This document shows, one piece after another, positions 10,887-22,067 of a stretch of DNA of 64,000 nt. A program made the position numbers and the translations under genes. Under the pieces are notes generated by a model. It was not told the DNA's origin and made no database searches. It saw only the letters and a list, made by a program, of their open reading frames with translations. Every line of letters begins with the position of its first letter. Within the stretch, counting starts at the first letter, position 1. This DNA comes from Crambe crambe (taxonomy: Eukaryota > Porifera > Demospongiae > Poecilosclerida > Crambeidae): contig OZ004585.1 of the NCBI GenBank assembly GCA_963924555.1, positions 5,593,488-5,657,487 on the forward strand, written 5' to 3'.

Positions 10887-12270
10887 CATAGATATAAGAG
10901 GTTTTACGGGATTGGAAATGCCCAATGAACTGCACAACCGAGGCGCGTTGACAGATGCGCATGCGCATGCAGCATTAATTATATTAATGGCCGTGAAATG
11001 ATCAATATTCACTCCTTTCAAGGCAGTTAAAGTGATGTTCTGCCCCTACAGCTCACAGAATAGTACAAGTAAGCTAAGGGGAAGGTATTGAAGAAGTGAA
11101 GAGTCAGAGAGTTGAAGTTGGAGAGTCTGAGGAAGGAAGTTATTAATTATTCATGACTTTTTTCCTTGTAATTATAACTACGAGTACCTATCATTGCTCA
11201 TTATACATTAATTTTATGTGATTGATTTGAAAGAAAGGCCAGAATGACTTTTGGTATTAAAATTAGACCTAAATTCATTATTATTATAGCTAGATAATTT
11301 TGCCCCAAAGTTATCCGCCAGTTTCTGCTCAGTTCTCCCTCATCAGCATTATTGAAATAGTGCCACCTTTTGGCTGTTGGATTTTGACACCATCCACCTC
11401 AAGAATTCGGCTCAATCAGCTGTCCTGTGGACCCTATGGATATTAGGGGGCAAATATAGTAAGCTTGCCATCTCCATAGGATGACTATTGTATAGAAAAC
11501 GAATGCACCAATTCCATTTACTGTTCTATCCTTTCCCTGAAATAACTAATACAGTAATATTGTTAATCTATTTCTTGGGAGAGGGATTACAGTTTTAACA
11601 CCACTTGCAAATGCTAGAGACAATATATGTCAACTAATACAAAAATTAACATTACTATTCCATGTAGCTAAAGTTTACATGCCTTTTGATCAGAAAATGG
11701 GCAACAGCAATTGATTCCATCAAGTGTGAGAGGGATTACAGTCCCATTAACCACTACAGTAGTATTTGTAGGAATAAACTTGAAAATCTGAGCTGAAATT
11801 TATTTCATACAGTAAATCTATGCCCTAGTGTATTATAGTATCATTGGTATAAGTCTTACCTCACGGATCTTGTCAGAACAGCAACTTTGACAAAAGTGCT
11901 ATGTCATTCAGCTGTCAACGCGCCTCCTATTACACAGCGAAAAATCTACAACTTGTAACAAGTCTGGACTGCCCCACATACCAGTTATGACCTGTACACA
12001 GGTCTGTAACGGGTCAGTAAAATCTACAAGTCTGTAACAGGTCCGTATTTTTGGATTGTATCAGACCTGCTGCCCCACCAACTGCCTACAGATCAAAAAT
12101 TAGTACTTCCGGTGCCTAGGGTTTACGGATTTTTGTTCTGTTACATACCTAGTACCTGTTACAGAATGCTTACAAGTTATAGATTTTTCGCTGTGTAGGC
12201 CTAGCCTCGGTTGTTAGTTGCTAACGAGAGCACGTGATCCGTTTCCAATCCCGTAAACCTCATATCTATG
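10887..12270 (-). mobile_element. 1.1 kb TIR element, copy 1 (inverted, with nested insertion)
   Basis: The element starts CATAGATATAAGAGG and ends with the inverted form; the terminal repeat of about 30 bp continues through TTACGGGATTGG. A second inverted block, AACCGAGGCGCGTTGACAG, lies further in at both ends. It is flanked by GTCTGAG on both sides (10880-10886 and 12271-12277), a 7 bp target duplication. Without the 277 bp insertion at 11927-12203 it matches copies 2 and 3 over its full length. No protein is encoded, so it must move in trans. The 7 bp duplication fits few superfamilies; I do not assign one. Confidence 0.85.
11927..12203. mobile_element. 277 bp TIR element nested in copy 1
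   Basis: The ends carry ACACAGCGAAAAATCTA and its inverted form, and TIR similarity runs for about 30 bp. The host pentamer GCCTC is duplicated (11922-11926 and 12204-12208), and the undisturbed sequence is visible in the two sister copies, so the insertion is certain. The inside carries CTGTAAC/GTTACAG-type inverted repeats and no gene. Confidence 0.8.
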
Positions 12271-12277
12271 GTCTGAG

Positions 12278-13386
12278 CATAGATATAAGATGTTTACGGG
12301 ATTGGAAACGGATCACGTGCTCTCGTTAGCAACTAACAACCGAGGCGCGTTGACAGCTGAATGACATAGCACTTTTGTCAAAGTTGCTGTTCTGACAAGA
12401 TCCGTGAGGTAAGACTTATGCCAATGATACTATAATACACTAGGGCATAGATTTACTGTATGAAATAAATTTTAGCTCAGATTTTCAAGTTTATTCCTAC
12501 AAATACTACTGTGGTGGTTAATGGGACTGTAATCCCTCTCACGCTTGATGGAATCAATTGCTGTTGCCCATTTTCTGATCAAAAGGCATGTAAACTTTAG
12601 CTACATGGAATAGTAATGTTAGTTTTTGTATTAGCTGATGTATATTGTCTCTAGCATTTGCAAGTGGTGTTAAAACTGTAATCCCTCTCCCAAGAAATAG
12701 ATTAACAATATTGCAACTGTATTAGTAATTTCAGGGAAAGGATAGAACAGTAAATGGAATTGGTGCATTTGTTTTCTATACAATAGTCATCCTATGGAGA
12801 TGGCAAGCTTACTATATTTCCCCCCTAATATCCATAGGGTCCACAGGACAGCTGACTGAGCCGAATTCTTGAGATGGATGGTGTAAAAATCCAACAGCCA
12901 AAAGCTGAAAGTATTGCAATAATGCTGATGAGGGCGAACTGAGCAGAAACTGGCGGATAACTTTGGGGCAAAATTATCTAGCTATAATAATAATGAATTT
13001 ATGTCTAATTTTAATACCAAAAGTCATTCTGGCCTTTCTTTCAAATCAATCACATAAAATTAATGTATAATGAGCAATGATAGGTACTCATAGTTATAAT
13101 TACAAGGAAAAAAGTTATGAATAATTAATAACTTCCTTCCTCAGACTCTCCAACTTCAATTCTCTGACCCTTCACTTCTTCAATACCTTCCCCTTAGCTT
13201 ACTTGTACTATTCTGTGAGCTGTCGGGGCAGAACATCACTTTAACTGCCTTGAAAGGAGTGAATATTGATCTCCTTTCACGGCCATTAATATAATTAATG
13301 CTGCATGCGCGTGCGCATCTGTCAACGCGCCTCGGTTGTGCAGTTCATTGGGCGTTTCCAATCCCGTAAAACCTCTTATATCTATG
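12278..13386 (+). mobile_element. 1.1 kb TIR element, copy 2
   Basis: The copy is 1109 bp with the same TIR as copy 1 but in opposite orientation, separated from it only by GTCTGAG, which also follows its right end (13387-13393). It has the same length as the copy at 60393-61501 and differs from it at only scattered bases, so the family moved recently. Non-coding. Confidence 0.85.
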
Positions 13387-13393
13387 GTCTGAG

Positions 13394-14030
13394 GCAAGAG
13401 TGAATGATTAGCTCTCTTCTTTTGTTGCTGTAGAAGGCGAACATTGACATACTTAGCTACATAGCTACAGTTTATGGCTGATTCCTTGGCTCTCTGCAGC
13501 TATTATATCTATGTTATTACAGGGTAGCTAGCTTGGAGACCAAATACTGCGAATGTGACTATTGTCTTATAACTGAATAAACATTCGGTTGTGTCACTTG
13601 ATGATCTTCTATGAACTAATCGACATTCTGAACATTTTGAGCCCCTAAGAAAACCCATAGCTATGATGGTCATGCACCTGGGTAGATCCAAGGAGGTTTG
13701 GAGTAGACATCCCCCCCCCCCCTCCCCCCCCCACGCACACACTTTTATGGTATGTAAGTTGTGGTAGATTATGTATTTAAAGAATAGCTACTATTCCTAC
13801 TTCAATCATATAGGATGCCTAATAGGAGTGAAGTAGGAATAGTGTTTTGTAATATTGCTGTGGTTCTTGAGTTTGGTGATGGGTGGTTACTTGACTCACT
13901 TGTAATTGTTGAAGGGGGATTTAAGTTGGATATAGGTGTGGTTATACTGAAATTAGGAGGGCTGAGAGTGATAGGAATAGTAATAATGCAGCTATTTATT
14001 TTATGGCTATCCCACTTTTTATTTAGAAGA
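13394..14030. other. Spacer with a C-rich run
   Basis: A pyrimidine tract of C runs lies at about 13711-13732. Short open frames here lack any recognisable domain or codon pattern. No gene seen. Confidence 0.4.
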
Positions 14031-14038
14031 AATTTTTT

Positions 14039-14920
14039 TTGCAGGCTCCAACGTTAGCAGGCCTTAGTTCTTGTCTTAGGCGGCTTAATCGCACTCTGCT
14101 TAACTTGCATAGCCTATCTTTAGCATCCCCTCTTGTGTTTTCTAGGCCAATCCGCATCTGGGGTTCCTTCTCTGGGCTCCCTCCCGGCCCCGGCAGCACT
14201 TGCATCTGTGCCTCTTTTGTCTGGCCCCAGAGACATCACTGCCACTGCTGGAGCTACACACCCTTGTCAGGGCATCCATTGCCGCTGGTCTTAGTTTGTG
14301 CCCAGCTACAGAGCCTTCCCCAAGAAGCTGGTGGACAGGATTCGTTCGGGTCGCTATGTGGACTTCAGGGACCTCCTATCTGACAATATTTCACTCCTGC
14401 AACAGCTGGAGACCTTCAATAGCCAATACCCCTTACCGGCACTTCCCGGGTCCCTCAAACCTCGCCTTAGAGACATCACCTCCCTGTCATCATGGATGTA
14501 TTGTTTTCTAGCCTATGTTGCTATTCACTCGCAGGACCCCGCAACCCAACACATGCTGGCATATGGCCGGCTGATTATCCGGGAGGCACTGAGACACAGT
14601 GGCAAGGGCTGGCTGGACTATGATAGAGTATTCCGCCAACAGGCAGCGCTGGACTCATCCATGCAGTGGAACACCCTTAACACTGGGATCCAGACCTCCA
14701 CCCTGGTGGGTCAGACGGGAGGGGTGAGTACTTTCTGTACCCTCTGCAGAGAAGTGGATCATAACGCCAGTCAATGTGCCCTAACATATCTCCAGCAAAC
14801 AGGGACCGTGCTGGCCCAGCAACCATTCCCACCTCGTCTTCCTTGAGGACACATGCACGGAAGCGACGACCAGAGTCCCTAAAGCATATATTATGTGTGT
14901 CATGGAACAGGGGGGCCTGT
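14039..14920 (+). mobile_element. Gag-like retroelement fossil with zinc-finger residues
   Basis: A long frame in this GC-richer block (ending at 14846) encodes a conserved helical domain: VDRIRSGRYVDFRDLL, then SSWMYCFLAYVA, GKGWLDYDRVFRQQAAL and a Cys/His segment CTLCREVDHNASQC. Just beyond it SWNRGACV resembles the zinc-finger end of these proteins. Such domains are known to me from gag-like proteins of retroelements in cnidarians, sponges and fish. It stands alone here without reverse transcriptase, so it is a broken relic. Its base composition differs clearly from the AT-rich neighbours. Confidence 0.5.
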
Positions 14921-15012
14921 GTAGTATCATTAGGCAGTCTTGAGTAGCAAGGTAACTTTTCTGGGTATAAGATAGCCAGGTGCAGCTGTGTTATATAACA
15001 ATTATTTTTCTA

Positions 15013-17640
15013 TAGCCAATACAGCACCTGATGTTGCCAGTGATAATATGGTCCCCGTTGGATCAGTTTCCAGAATGTGTGTTCACCTGCCCTAAGTGTA
15101 CTGAAAGATCCCTTTCTTGCTCATCGTATTTATCCATTGCTTGGACAAATGGGTATAATTCGAAGTACCTACCACGCTTACTTCATGATGTTAATGTTAA
15201 TGTTTTGCTAATAAGTCGGGTGTATCAATGCAATAATGGGCACGAGGTGTATGCACATCATCCAGCTTTGATTGCAAATTTTGAATTGAATAACTATGTA
15301 CCGTTCTATCTTTGGCATTCTACTAGATTCACAAAAAATCTTATGGATTATGTGGATCAGCTCATATCGAGTGGGGTACCTCTACAAGAATGTGAAAGAA
15401 ACCTGCTAGAAAGCAGAGTAAGACTTTTTTTATAGACTTAGAGAAATGTATATGGCCACTCATTCTAAAATCAGTGAAGAAATGCTCCCACATATTGAAC
15501 ACATGTCACAATTCAAGGATATTCCAACAAGACATGCTATTACAGGTTGTTTTTTATACATGTTTTGGGAAAATGAGAATAAAAATATGGAACTCACATG
15601 ATAACTGGTAGCCTGCCATCACAAAATTTGTGGCTTAGCTGTGACCACACATTTCATTCAGCAGCAAACATTGGATTATTTCGTGAAGTGGATGGAGAGT
15701 GGATTAAACAGTACAGTGGATTGTTTTGTGTCCTGAACTCATTAGGAGAAGTCTTAACTTGGAAATTAACCAAAGATCTTTAGCATTGAAGATCAAATGT
15801 TAGGTTTGAAGAATAGGCTACAACACTATGGAAAAAAGAGTTCTACATTGATAATTGTTGTGCATGGAGGAAAAAAATTCAAGAAGTTTTCGGTCTCAAC
15901 TAAAAGTTATGTTAGATATTTTTCATGCTATACAACGAGTAATGAAACATATACCAAAAAGACATTCATTTCATTCAGAATGCGTTTGTGATCTGAAATT
16001 AGCATTTCGTCACCCTTCTGACCAAGGACTAACCAGAACTATGCCTACGCCAGATTCGAAAACTCTTCGTTCAAATTTAATCACATTTCAGCATAAATGG
16101 GAGAGTATTAGCTACACATGATGGAGTACACATTCTTCCTGCTGCTGCTATTACAGAAATTAACTGCCTTCTTAAACATGTTGATCGTGGGTGTTTATCA
16201 CATATTATGCCAGGTCGAGGTACAAATCACAATGAGAGACTTCATAGAGAATTGAATAGAGTTGTAAGCAGCAGCAGGTATGGTGTTGAGTTAGCATATG
16301 CACTCATTACTTGTGTCTTCTATAACCATAATGAAAACATGCGTGCTAAGAAAGACGGAGTAATATCAAAGCCCATAAGTGCATATAGTTCCACTTGCAT
16401 GAATGATATTGACTCTTGTGAAACATTTGGTCTAGCAACTCCTCGTGCTAATGACATACCTATGGATGCTATACAATGCAATCCTGAAAGCCAACCAAGA
16501 GTACCTCTAAAAGAGCTTGATTATTCTACCATTAACAAGCAGATGATGTTAGTTCTTCATGATAAAGAAAGAATTAGTCCCAAAATGCATGTGGGTAGTA
16601 TAATATCAAAGGAAGATGCATTGCTTATTCTTCAAAAATCAATTACACACTACTACATCACACAGCACTTGTCAAAATTATCAAAGAGTGTCAGCTTAGA
16701 GCAAAGAAACATTCTTTTTCTAAGCATTTTGGCAATGATTCAGCATAGTTGTGAAAATCATCACACTGAATCTACTAATCTAGAGAGTGTGCTATCTTCT
16801 TGGAATTTCAGAAAGGTAGATGTGCCAGGTGATGGTAACTGCCTATTCACATCAGTTGCCTTAAGTATCCTTGAGCGAATACAGAACCATGACCAAGTTA
16901 TCATTGATATCATGACCAAGCTAGGCCTTTCAGTGAGTGATCTTGATATCCAAAGTTTATCAACATTTTTACGTGAATTAGTTGTGCGTGAATGGCTAGG
17001 TGATAATGCTGACTATATCAGAGTTTTGTGACAAGTGATATTCAGTCAGAAGCAGAGCATTACTTGAATTCTGGTGAATTTGCTGGCAATCTCGGTGATC
17101 TCATGGTTGTTACATTGTCAAATATACTGCATACTCCAATTGGTATACTTATAAGCATTCCTAATCTGCCATTAATATGTATAACACCAGTAACTCAGGT
17201 AGAGTCAACTATACAATTGTACCTTGCCTACAACCATGTGGGTTCAGGGCATTATGACTATGTACTACCATCACCTTCAAATTCAGTTATTAAAACACCC
17301 CCGAAAATGAAAGGATGCTACTGTGGTAGGAAGAAAGAGTTTAAGGGAATATCCTGCTCGTCAGATGTAATAGGACACTGCAAATGTCCATGTGCAAAAC
17401 AAGGTAAACCTTGTCAACATTACTGCAGATGCAAGGGTTGCTCCAATCTACATGGAACAAGACCATCACCATCAACTACAAGAAGAAGGGGAAACTATGC
17501 AACACAAAAACAACCTTTGTGTGGTTAGAGAGGAAGTGATTTTTTACGGTCCAGAAACGAAGAGGAAACAACAGGTCATACCTCTGTATTGGAAGGGTTG
17601 CTTTTCACAGCAATTGTTGTCTTTTTTATGATGTCTGGCA
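15013..17640 (+). pseudogene. Decayed DDE-type transposase with OTU protease and CXC cysteine-rich domains
   Basis: A single protein is spread over several frames. The N-terminal zinc-binding part starts at about 15031 (CPKC, CNNGHEVYAHHP). The transposase core at 15598-16330 has CDHTFHSAANIGL with the first Asp, FHAIQRVMKHIPKRHSFH, and MPGRGTNHNERLHRELN. An OTU-like cysteine protease follows, with VPGDGNCLFTSVAL (catalytic Asp/Cys) at about 16818 and GSGHYDYVLP (His) at about 17253. A tesmin-type CXC block, CRCKGCSNLHG, lies near 17430. Frame changes occur at the T run near 15430, near 15590, near 15780, near 15860, near 16120 and near 17030, so it is not functional as it stands. OTU and CXC modules are known on large eukaryotic transposases such as the KDZ group; membership here is unproven. 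No TIRs found. Confidence 0.65.
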
Positions 17641-17913
17641 TTGAAATTGATATTGAAAAGTTCTAGCTACCAGGCTTATTGTGAAGTCATTGAAGTGACA
17701 TCATTATATTCTTTTGTTGACTTGCCAATTTTTAAACAAAGTAAGGAGTATATTGCACGCTACTTGAAGAGTATAACTAAAGTAATAACATTGTTCAAGG
17801 AATTAATGGTCTTTCGAATTCCAAACTGATCTTATCTTTATTCTTTTGATGATTATGAAATAATTATTATAAATGAAATTTGCAGACTAGCTAGCAAGAT
17901 TTTCCTACTTAGC
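17641..17913. other. Sequence between the transposase and a MITE
   Basis: AT-rich; no conserved frame or repeat boundary recognised. It may hold the decayed 3' end of the transposase element. Confidence 0.3.
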
Positions 17914-18239
17914 CAGGGTTTCATTTAAGGAGGGGGGCGCAGGGAAGCTTCCCCTCCAAACAGTTCAACTTCCCCCCCCCAAATTGACCCAGCTTCCCCC
18001 CCCCCCCCCCCCCCCCCCCCCAAGATATTGCCAAAAGAAAGAATTTTAGGACAAAAAATATTAAGTAGTATATTTTTAGTATCCAAGCATTTAAAAATAC
18101 TATTAATTTTTAGAATTTAAGCATTTTTGGCTTCACATTCTGCGCGGAAGGGGGCCTGCACCCTCCCCCCCACAGTGGCCTTATGGCCACACGTTCCATG
18201 AGCTTCCCCTCCAAGTTGAAATTCCTAGATGAAACCCTG
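17914..18239. mobile_element. MITE with CAGGGTTTCAT ends and C-rich core
   Basis: The left end CAGGGTTTCATTTAAGGA is matched by the inverted right end TAGATGAAACCCTG. TTAGC occurs on both flanks as a possible target duplication. The inside repeats AGCTTCCCCTCC and holds a long C run at about 17995-18021. The CAGGG terminus is common among hAT-like non-autonomous elements; assignment is tentative. Confidence 0.55.
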
Positions 18240-18319
18240 TTAGCTATTATCAAATATGCATGGTGAAGAATTTATTAGTCTTAACTCTATAACCTGCAAG
18301 TAGATAGGAAATTAAAGCT

Positions 18320-19585
18320 TATACTGCCAACCGGACAGAATGGCAGTATAGACAGACAGCATAGACAGAGAAGATAGAGACAAAATGATGCAGTATAGAC
18401 AGACCGGTATAGACAGAATGACCGGGTAGACAGAAAGAGAGTATAATAAACAGAATGTCAGTATAGACAGAATAGACAGTATGGATAGAATGACAGCATA
18501 GCCATAGACAGAAAAGATAGTAGCTATAGGCGAAGAAGACAGTGTAGACAGAATGACAGTATAGACAGAGAAGACAGCATAGACAGTGAAGAGACAGTAT
18601 AGACAGAGAAGACAGTATTGACAGTGAAGACAGTATAGACAGAGAAGACAGTATAGACAGTGAAGACAGTATAGACAGAGAAGACAGTATAGACAGTGAG
18701 GACAATAGCTATAGACAGTGAAGACAGTATAGAAAGAGACAGTATATATAGAGAGAATACAGTATAGACAGTGAAGATAGTAGACAGTGAAGACAGTAGA
18801 GACAGAGAAGACAGAGTAGACAGTGTAGACAGAGAAGTGTAGACAGTGTAGACAGAGAAGACAGTGTAGACAGAGAAGACAGTGTAGACAGAGTAGACAG
18901 AGAAGAAGACAGTGTAGACAGAGAAGACAGTGTAGACAGACAAGACTGTAGACAGAGTAGACAGGGTAGACAGTGTGGACAGAGAAGATAGCTAGTGTAG
19001 ACAGAGAAGATAGTGTAGACAGAATGACAGTATAGACAGAGAAGACCGTGTAGACGGAGAAGACATGCAGTGTAGACAGAGAAGACAGTGTAGACAGAGG
19101 AGACAGTGTAGACAGAGAAGACAGTGTAGACAGAGAAGACAGTGTAGACAGAGAAGACGGTGTAGACAGAAAAGACAGTGTAGACAGTGTAGACAGAGAA
19201 GACAGTGTGGACAGAGAAGACAGTGTAGACAGAGTAGACAGAGAAGAAGACAGTGTAGACAGAGAAGACAGTGTAGACAGACAAGACTGTAGACAGAGTA
19301 GACAGGGTAGACAGTGTAGATAGAGAAGATAGCTAGTGTACACAGAGAAGATAGTGTAGACAGAATGACAGTATAGACAGAGAAGACCGTGTAGACGGAG
19401 AAGACATGCAGTGTAGACAGAGAAGACAGTGTAGACAGAGGAGACAGTGTAGACAGAGAAGACAGTGTAGACAGAGAAGACAGAATGACAGTATAGACAG
19501 AAACGACAGTGTAGACAGAGAATCGGTGACATGGACAGATTGACAGTACAGTCAGAGAAGAAAGTGTAGACAGACAGAGACAACA
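18320..19585. repeat. 18 bp minisatellite with 341 bp higher-order repeat
   Basis: The basic unit is GACAGTGTAGACAGAGAA with variants (GACAGTATAGACAG, GACAGAATGACAGTATA). A block of about 215 bp at 18900-19110 recurs at 19241-19455, an offset of 341 bp, including the rare marker AGACATGCAGTGTAGAC at 19061 and 19402. Because 18 is divisible by three and the unit lacks stops on the minus strand, several long minus-strand reading frames rich in Leu, Ser, Cys, Tyr and Val arise; they are repeat artefacts, not proteins. Confidence 0.9.
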
Positions 19586-19914
19586 GTGGACAAAATTAAT
19601 ACATCCCGCAGTGCAGTATATAACCAGTGATCTATTTATAGATGTTATCATCATGATGTAACTATAAGACTGTGACATAGAGAATAAGCCCAAAGAAGTG
19701 AGCATGGAGTATGGTGTTATCCTTCGGGACTTTGTTGTGGAGTACTGGTAATCTTGCAACATACTCTGTGTTGCACCGATGCTACAGATGGTACCTAATT
19801 GAGCATACATAATTGGTGAACAAAAGCGTCCCCATCCCCATTTTGCCTAGAAGGCATGGGCTGTTGAGTCAATAGAGATGTAGGCATTGTGAATTATGCT
19901 GGCATAATAGCGTA
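19586..19914. other. Spacer after the minisatellite
   Basis: Nothing coding recognised. A short stretch TTATGCTGGCATAATAG near 19895 is related to the ends of the intronic repeat at 5350-5742. Confidence 0.35.
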
Positions 19915-20077
19915 ATACAGTAAAACTGCCTTAAAGACCACCTATATCCAGAGACCACCTCTCCACTTGGTTGTGTTCCAAAGTGCTTGTATGACCTCTG
20001 TAAAGAGACCACCTCCCTATAAAGACCACTTCTTAGTGGCCCAGAGGTGGTCGTTGTAGACAGGTTTCGCTGTATTA
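19915..20077. mobile_element. Small TIR repeat with AAAGACCACCTC motifs
   Basis: The left end TACAGTAAAACTGCC pairs imperfectly with the right end GACAGGTTTCGCTGTA. Between them AAGACCACCT recurs several times in both orientations. CAGT-type ends next to TA are typical of Tc1/mariner-derived MITEs, which is my tentative class. A piece with the same start (CTACAGTAAAACC) lies at about 43090. Confidence 0.5.
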
Positions 20078-20434
20078 GGTAACTATGTGCACAGTGTAAT
20101 GATTGCATTTTAGAGATTTATGAACTTAAGGAATAAGTGTCCTTAATAGAGAGGGTGTCCCTATTTCAGGGGTGGTCTTTTTGAAGTAATTACACCAGCA
20201 GAATTGTTAACATTGCTGGAATAGCATAATTCCAAAAATATAATTTGCCAATGCCTGAATAGAAATCTCCAGACCAATACAAGATATGTAGGGGTGTGTG
20301 AAGGAACAATGGTAATGACTTTTTTTTTGTTATTTTCCTTCCCTCAGGCACATTTCTGGACCAAGAGTACTGCAGCTAGCACCCCAGGTCATCCATAGTG
20401 TCTCATGACTCTTGACAAGTATTAAGCCCTGAAA
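20078..20434. other. Spacer, no gene recognised
   Basis: Contains a T run near 20320 and fragments resembling the TATGC repeat family. It may include the decayed 3' part of the USP-like fragment on the minus strand, but no conserved frame could be followed. Confidence 0.3.
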
Positions 20435-20870
20435 CTACTCTAATACAAGTTTGTTAGCATGATTTTCAATGACATTGTTTATACACATACTCATGGTGCG
20501 GCATGTGGCATCGCATTTTCCAGGATGAGCCCGATACATCTCTCTAGCAATAGCTTGGATCTGGGTTAGGTTGAATAGGCACTGAAGGGTTGCATTACAA
20601 TAGCAATTAAAAGCAGGGTTCATTATTCCAGATGGTATGGGAACATTTCACTAAAACCTCTCCAGGTGCTCTTATCATTGAGGAATCCTCTGGTTTTCTG
20701 GGAGGGCATTTCCTTCCTTTGGTACTTAACTTCAGCTGTCTCCTTGCACCTTGGACTTGCATAGCTATTCTTTTCTTGCATCAGCTGGTGATTAGCATAT
20801 TTCGCGCTCTCTGGGAAATTTATTGTGCGGTTCCAGCTAATTACGAAGAAATTTCTCAAGTCCTAATCTG
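20435..20870 (-). pseudogene. Ubiquitin-specific protease (USP) N-terminal fragment
   Basis: On the minus strand near 20640-20580 the sequence reads SGIMNPAFNCYCNATLQCLF. This matches the Cys box of USP deubiquitinases (G-x-x-N-x-x-x-x-C-Y-x-N-A-x-L-Q-C-L), where the first Cys is the catalytic nucleophile. It continues for about 40 residues and then meets a stop. Upstream, a frame from 20859 gives a basic leader (KYQRKEMPSQKTRGFLNDKS) that ends one frame off the Cys box, so a frameshift or an unseen splice separates them. No His box was found downstream. It is either an exon of a broken host gene or cargo of a mobile element. The Cys-box call is fairly firm; the gene model is not. Confidence 0.45.
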
Positions 20871-21329
20871 ACCTCTTGAACCCTAAAAAACCGGAAGTGT
20901 GCAAGATTCCGTAAAAAACTGGGCCCAAATCCGCCGCTGTATGACGTCTACGTATCACGTGATCGCTTCACTCGCCATATGCCATGCATCGTGTTTGAGA
21001 TTGTCTTATTAGAGCCAGAGAAAACGATTCTTGACCTCAGGTAAGGAGGTATATTTTACTAGGGTATGTTCGTGTAACATTCAATCGGCGAGCGAAGCAG
21101 TTGGTGAAAGTCATTTATACTTTGACTTATTAGGCTAAGATATTGCAGTGCTTGTGGCAGCTGCATACACTACTACAAGCACTTAGCGCCTACAATCCAC
21201 TTAGTGCCTCTATGACGTAGAAAGTAATAAGTTCTAGCTGTTGGTTTTTAATAAGTGCTATAATAATATGGGCAAGTTTCATTTGTGGGGTCAAAGGTCA
21301 AACGAACGTATGCGCATGCGTATTATTAA
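20871..21329. other. Possible promoter side of the USP-like fragment; no gene seen
   Basis: Contains GACGTCTACGTATCACGTGATC near 20943, a cluster of CACGTG-like and ACGT palindromes, and a text with CAGCTGCATACAC that recurs at 22230 and 51320. If the USP-like frame is a real minus-strand gene, this would be its upstream region; that is speculation. Confidence 0.25.
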
Positions 21330-22067
21330 CTAAAGATGCTCGTATAGCATTAGTTGGGCGAGCAAGCAGCCAGTGGTCATTTCAATGTACTCCTCCCTCA
21401 CCTTATGATTATATAGCCCCAACAGTGACTTTGTTTTCGATATCTATTCAGGTTGTTAACTGACTTGGTGCATTCCCAGTTAGCATTAGAGTGTCTTCTC
21501 TGAATCCAGGCTAGCCTATGGGACCGACGAGAACCCCGGAATGCATGGTAGCACTTCTGTTCAGACTCAGTAGTGGCTAGTCTCTCATTATTATGAGCTC
21601 TAATCTGGTAGCTCTGTGTTCTGCTGACTCTGCTCTCCTTCTGGCTCTCATTTGCTCTGCTCTTGCAGCCTTATCTTCTGCTGACTCTTTACATTCCCTC
21701 CTCCTGGCTCTATCTCTCGCATTTCTTTTGGCTAGTCTTGTTTTTCTCTGTTCCTTTGACTCTGTTCTCCTTCTAGTTCTGTCTCTTCATGAAGTCTCGC
21801 TCTTCTTTGCTGGTCAGTTTCTAGCGGGTGTTCTGGGGCCTCCTTTGCTTGTTTTCTGGTTCTCTGGGTTCCATAATACTTGCTACAATAGTGTTTCAGA
21901 TTCAAGCTTAACGAAAATGATTGCATAAAAGTTATTAGACCAACGTTGCTTAGTAGCTATTTCATGTGCATGCGTAAGCGCACGCGCATTTTGAGTGACG
22001 TACGTGTACATATAAATATCGCAATTTTCCATTTTGACCAATTAGTGTGTGGCTTTGCTTGCTCGCC
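21330..22067 (-). mobile_element. Helitron-like element, copy 1
   Basis: The same family as 57936-58580, reversed. On the minus strand the 3' end shows the short hairpin ATGCT-ATACG-AGCAT followed by CTTTAG and then T, the usual layout of a Helitron 3' terminus (hairpin then CTRR, next to T). A reading frame on the minus strand (about 21926-21732 and further left in other frames) is a decayed version of the basic Arg/Glu/Ala-rich peptide encoded by the sister copy. The 5' end lies near GGCGAGCAAGCAAAGCC at 22067. It has no Rep or helicase domain, so it is a non-autonomous remnant. Confidence 0.55.

Noticed and set aside
13815-14057. Hydrophobic 80-codon frame that could be a membrane protein
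   Set aside because: No homologous motif, no splice context and it ends in a T run next to the gag-like fossil; probably chance.
18312-19810. Long minus-strand reading frames (up to 423 codons) rich in Leu, Ser, Cys, Tyr
   Set aside because: They are generated by the 18 bp minisatellite, whose unit has no stop in these frames; composition is purely periodic and no domain is present.
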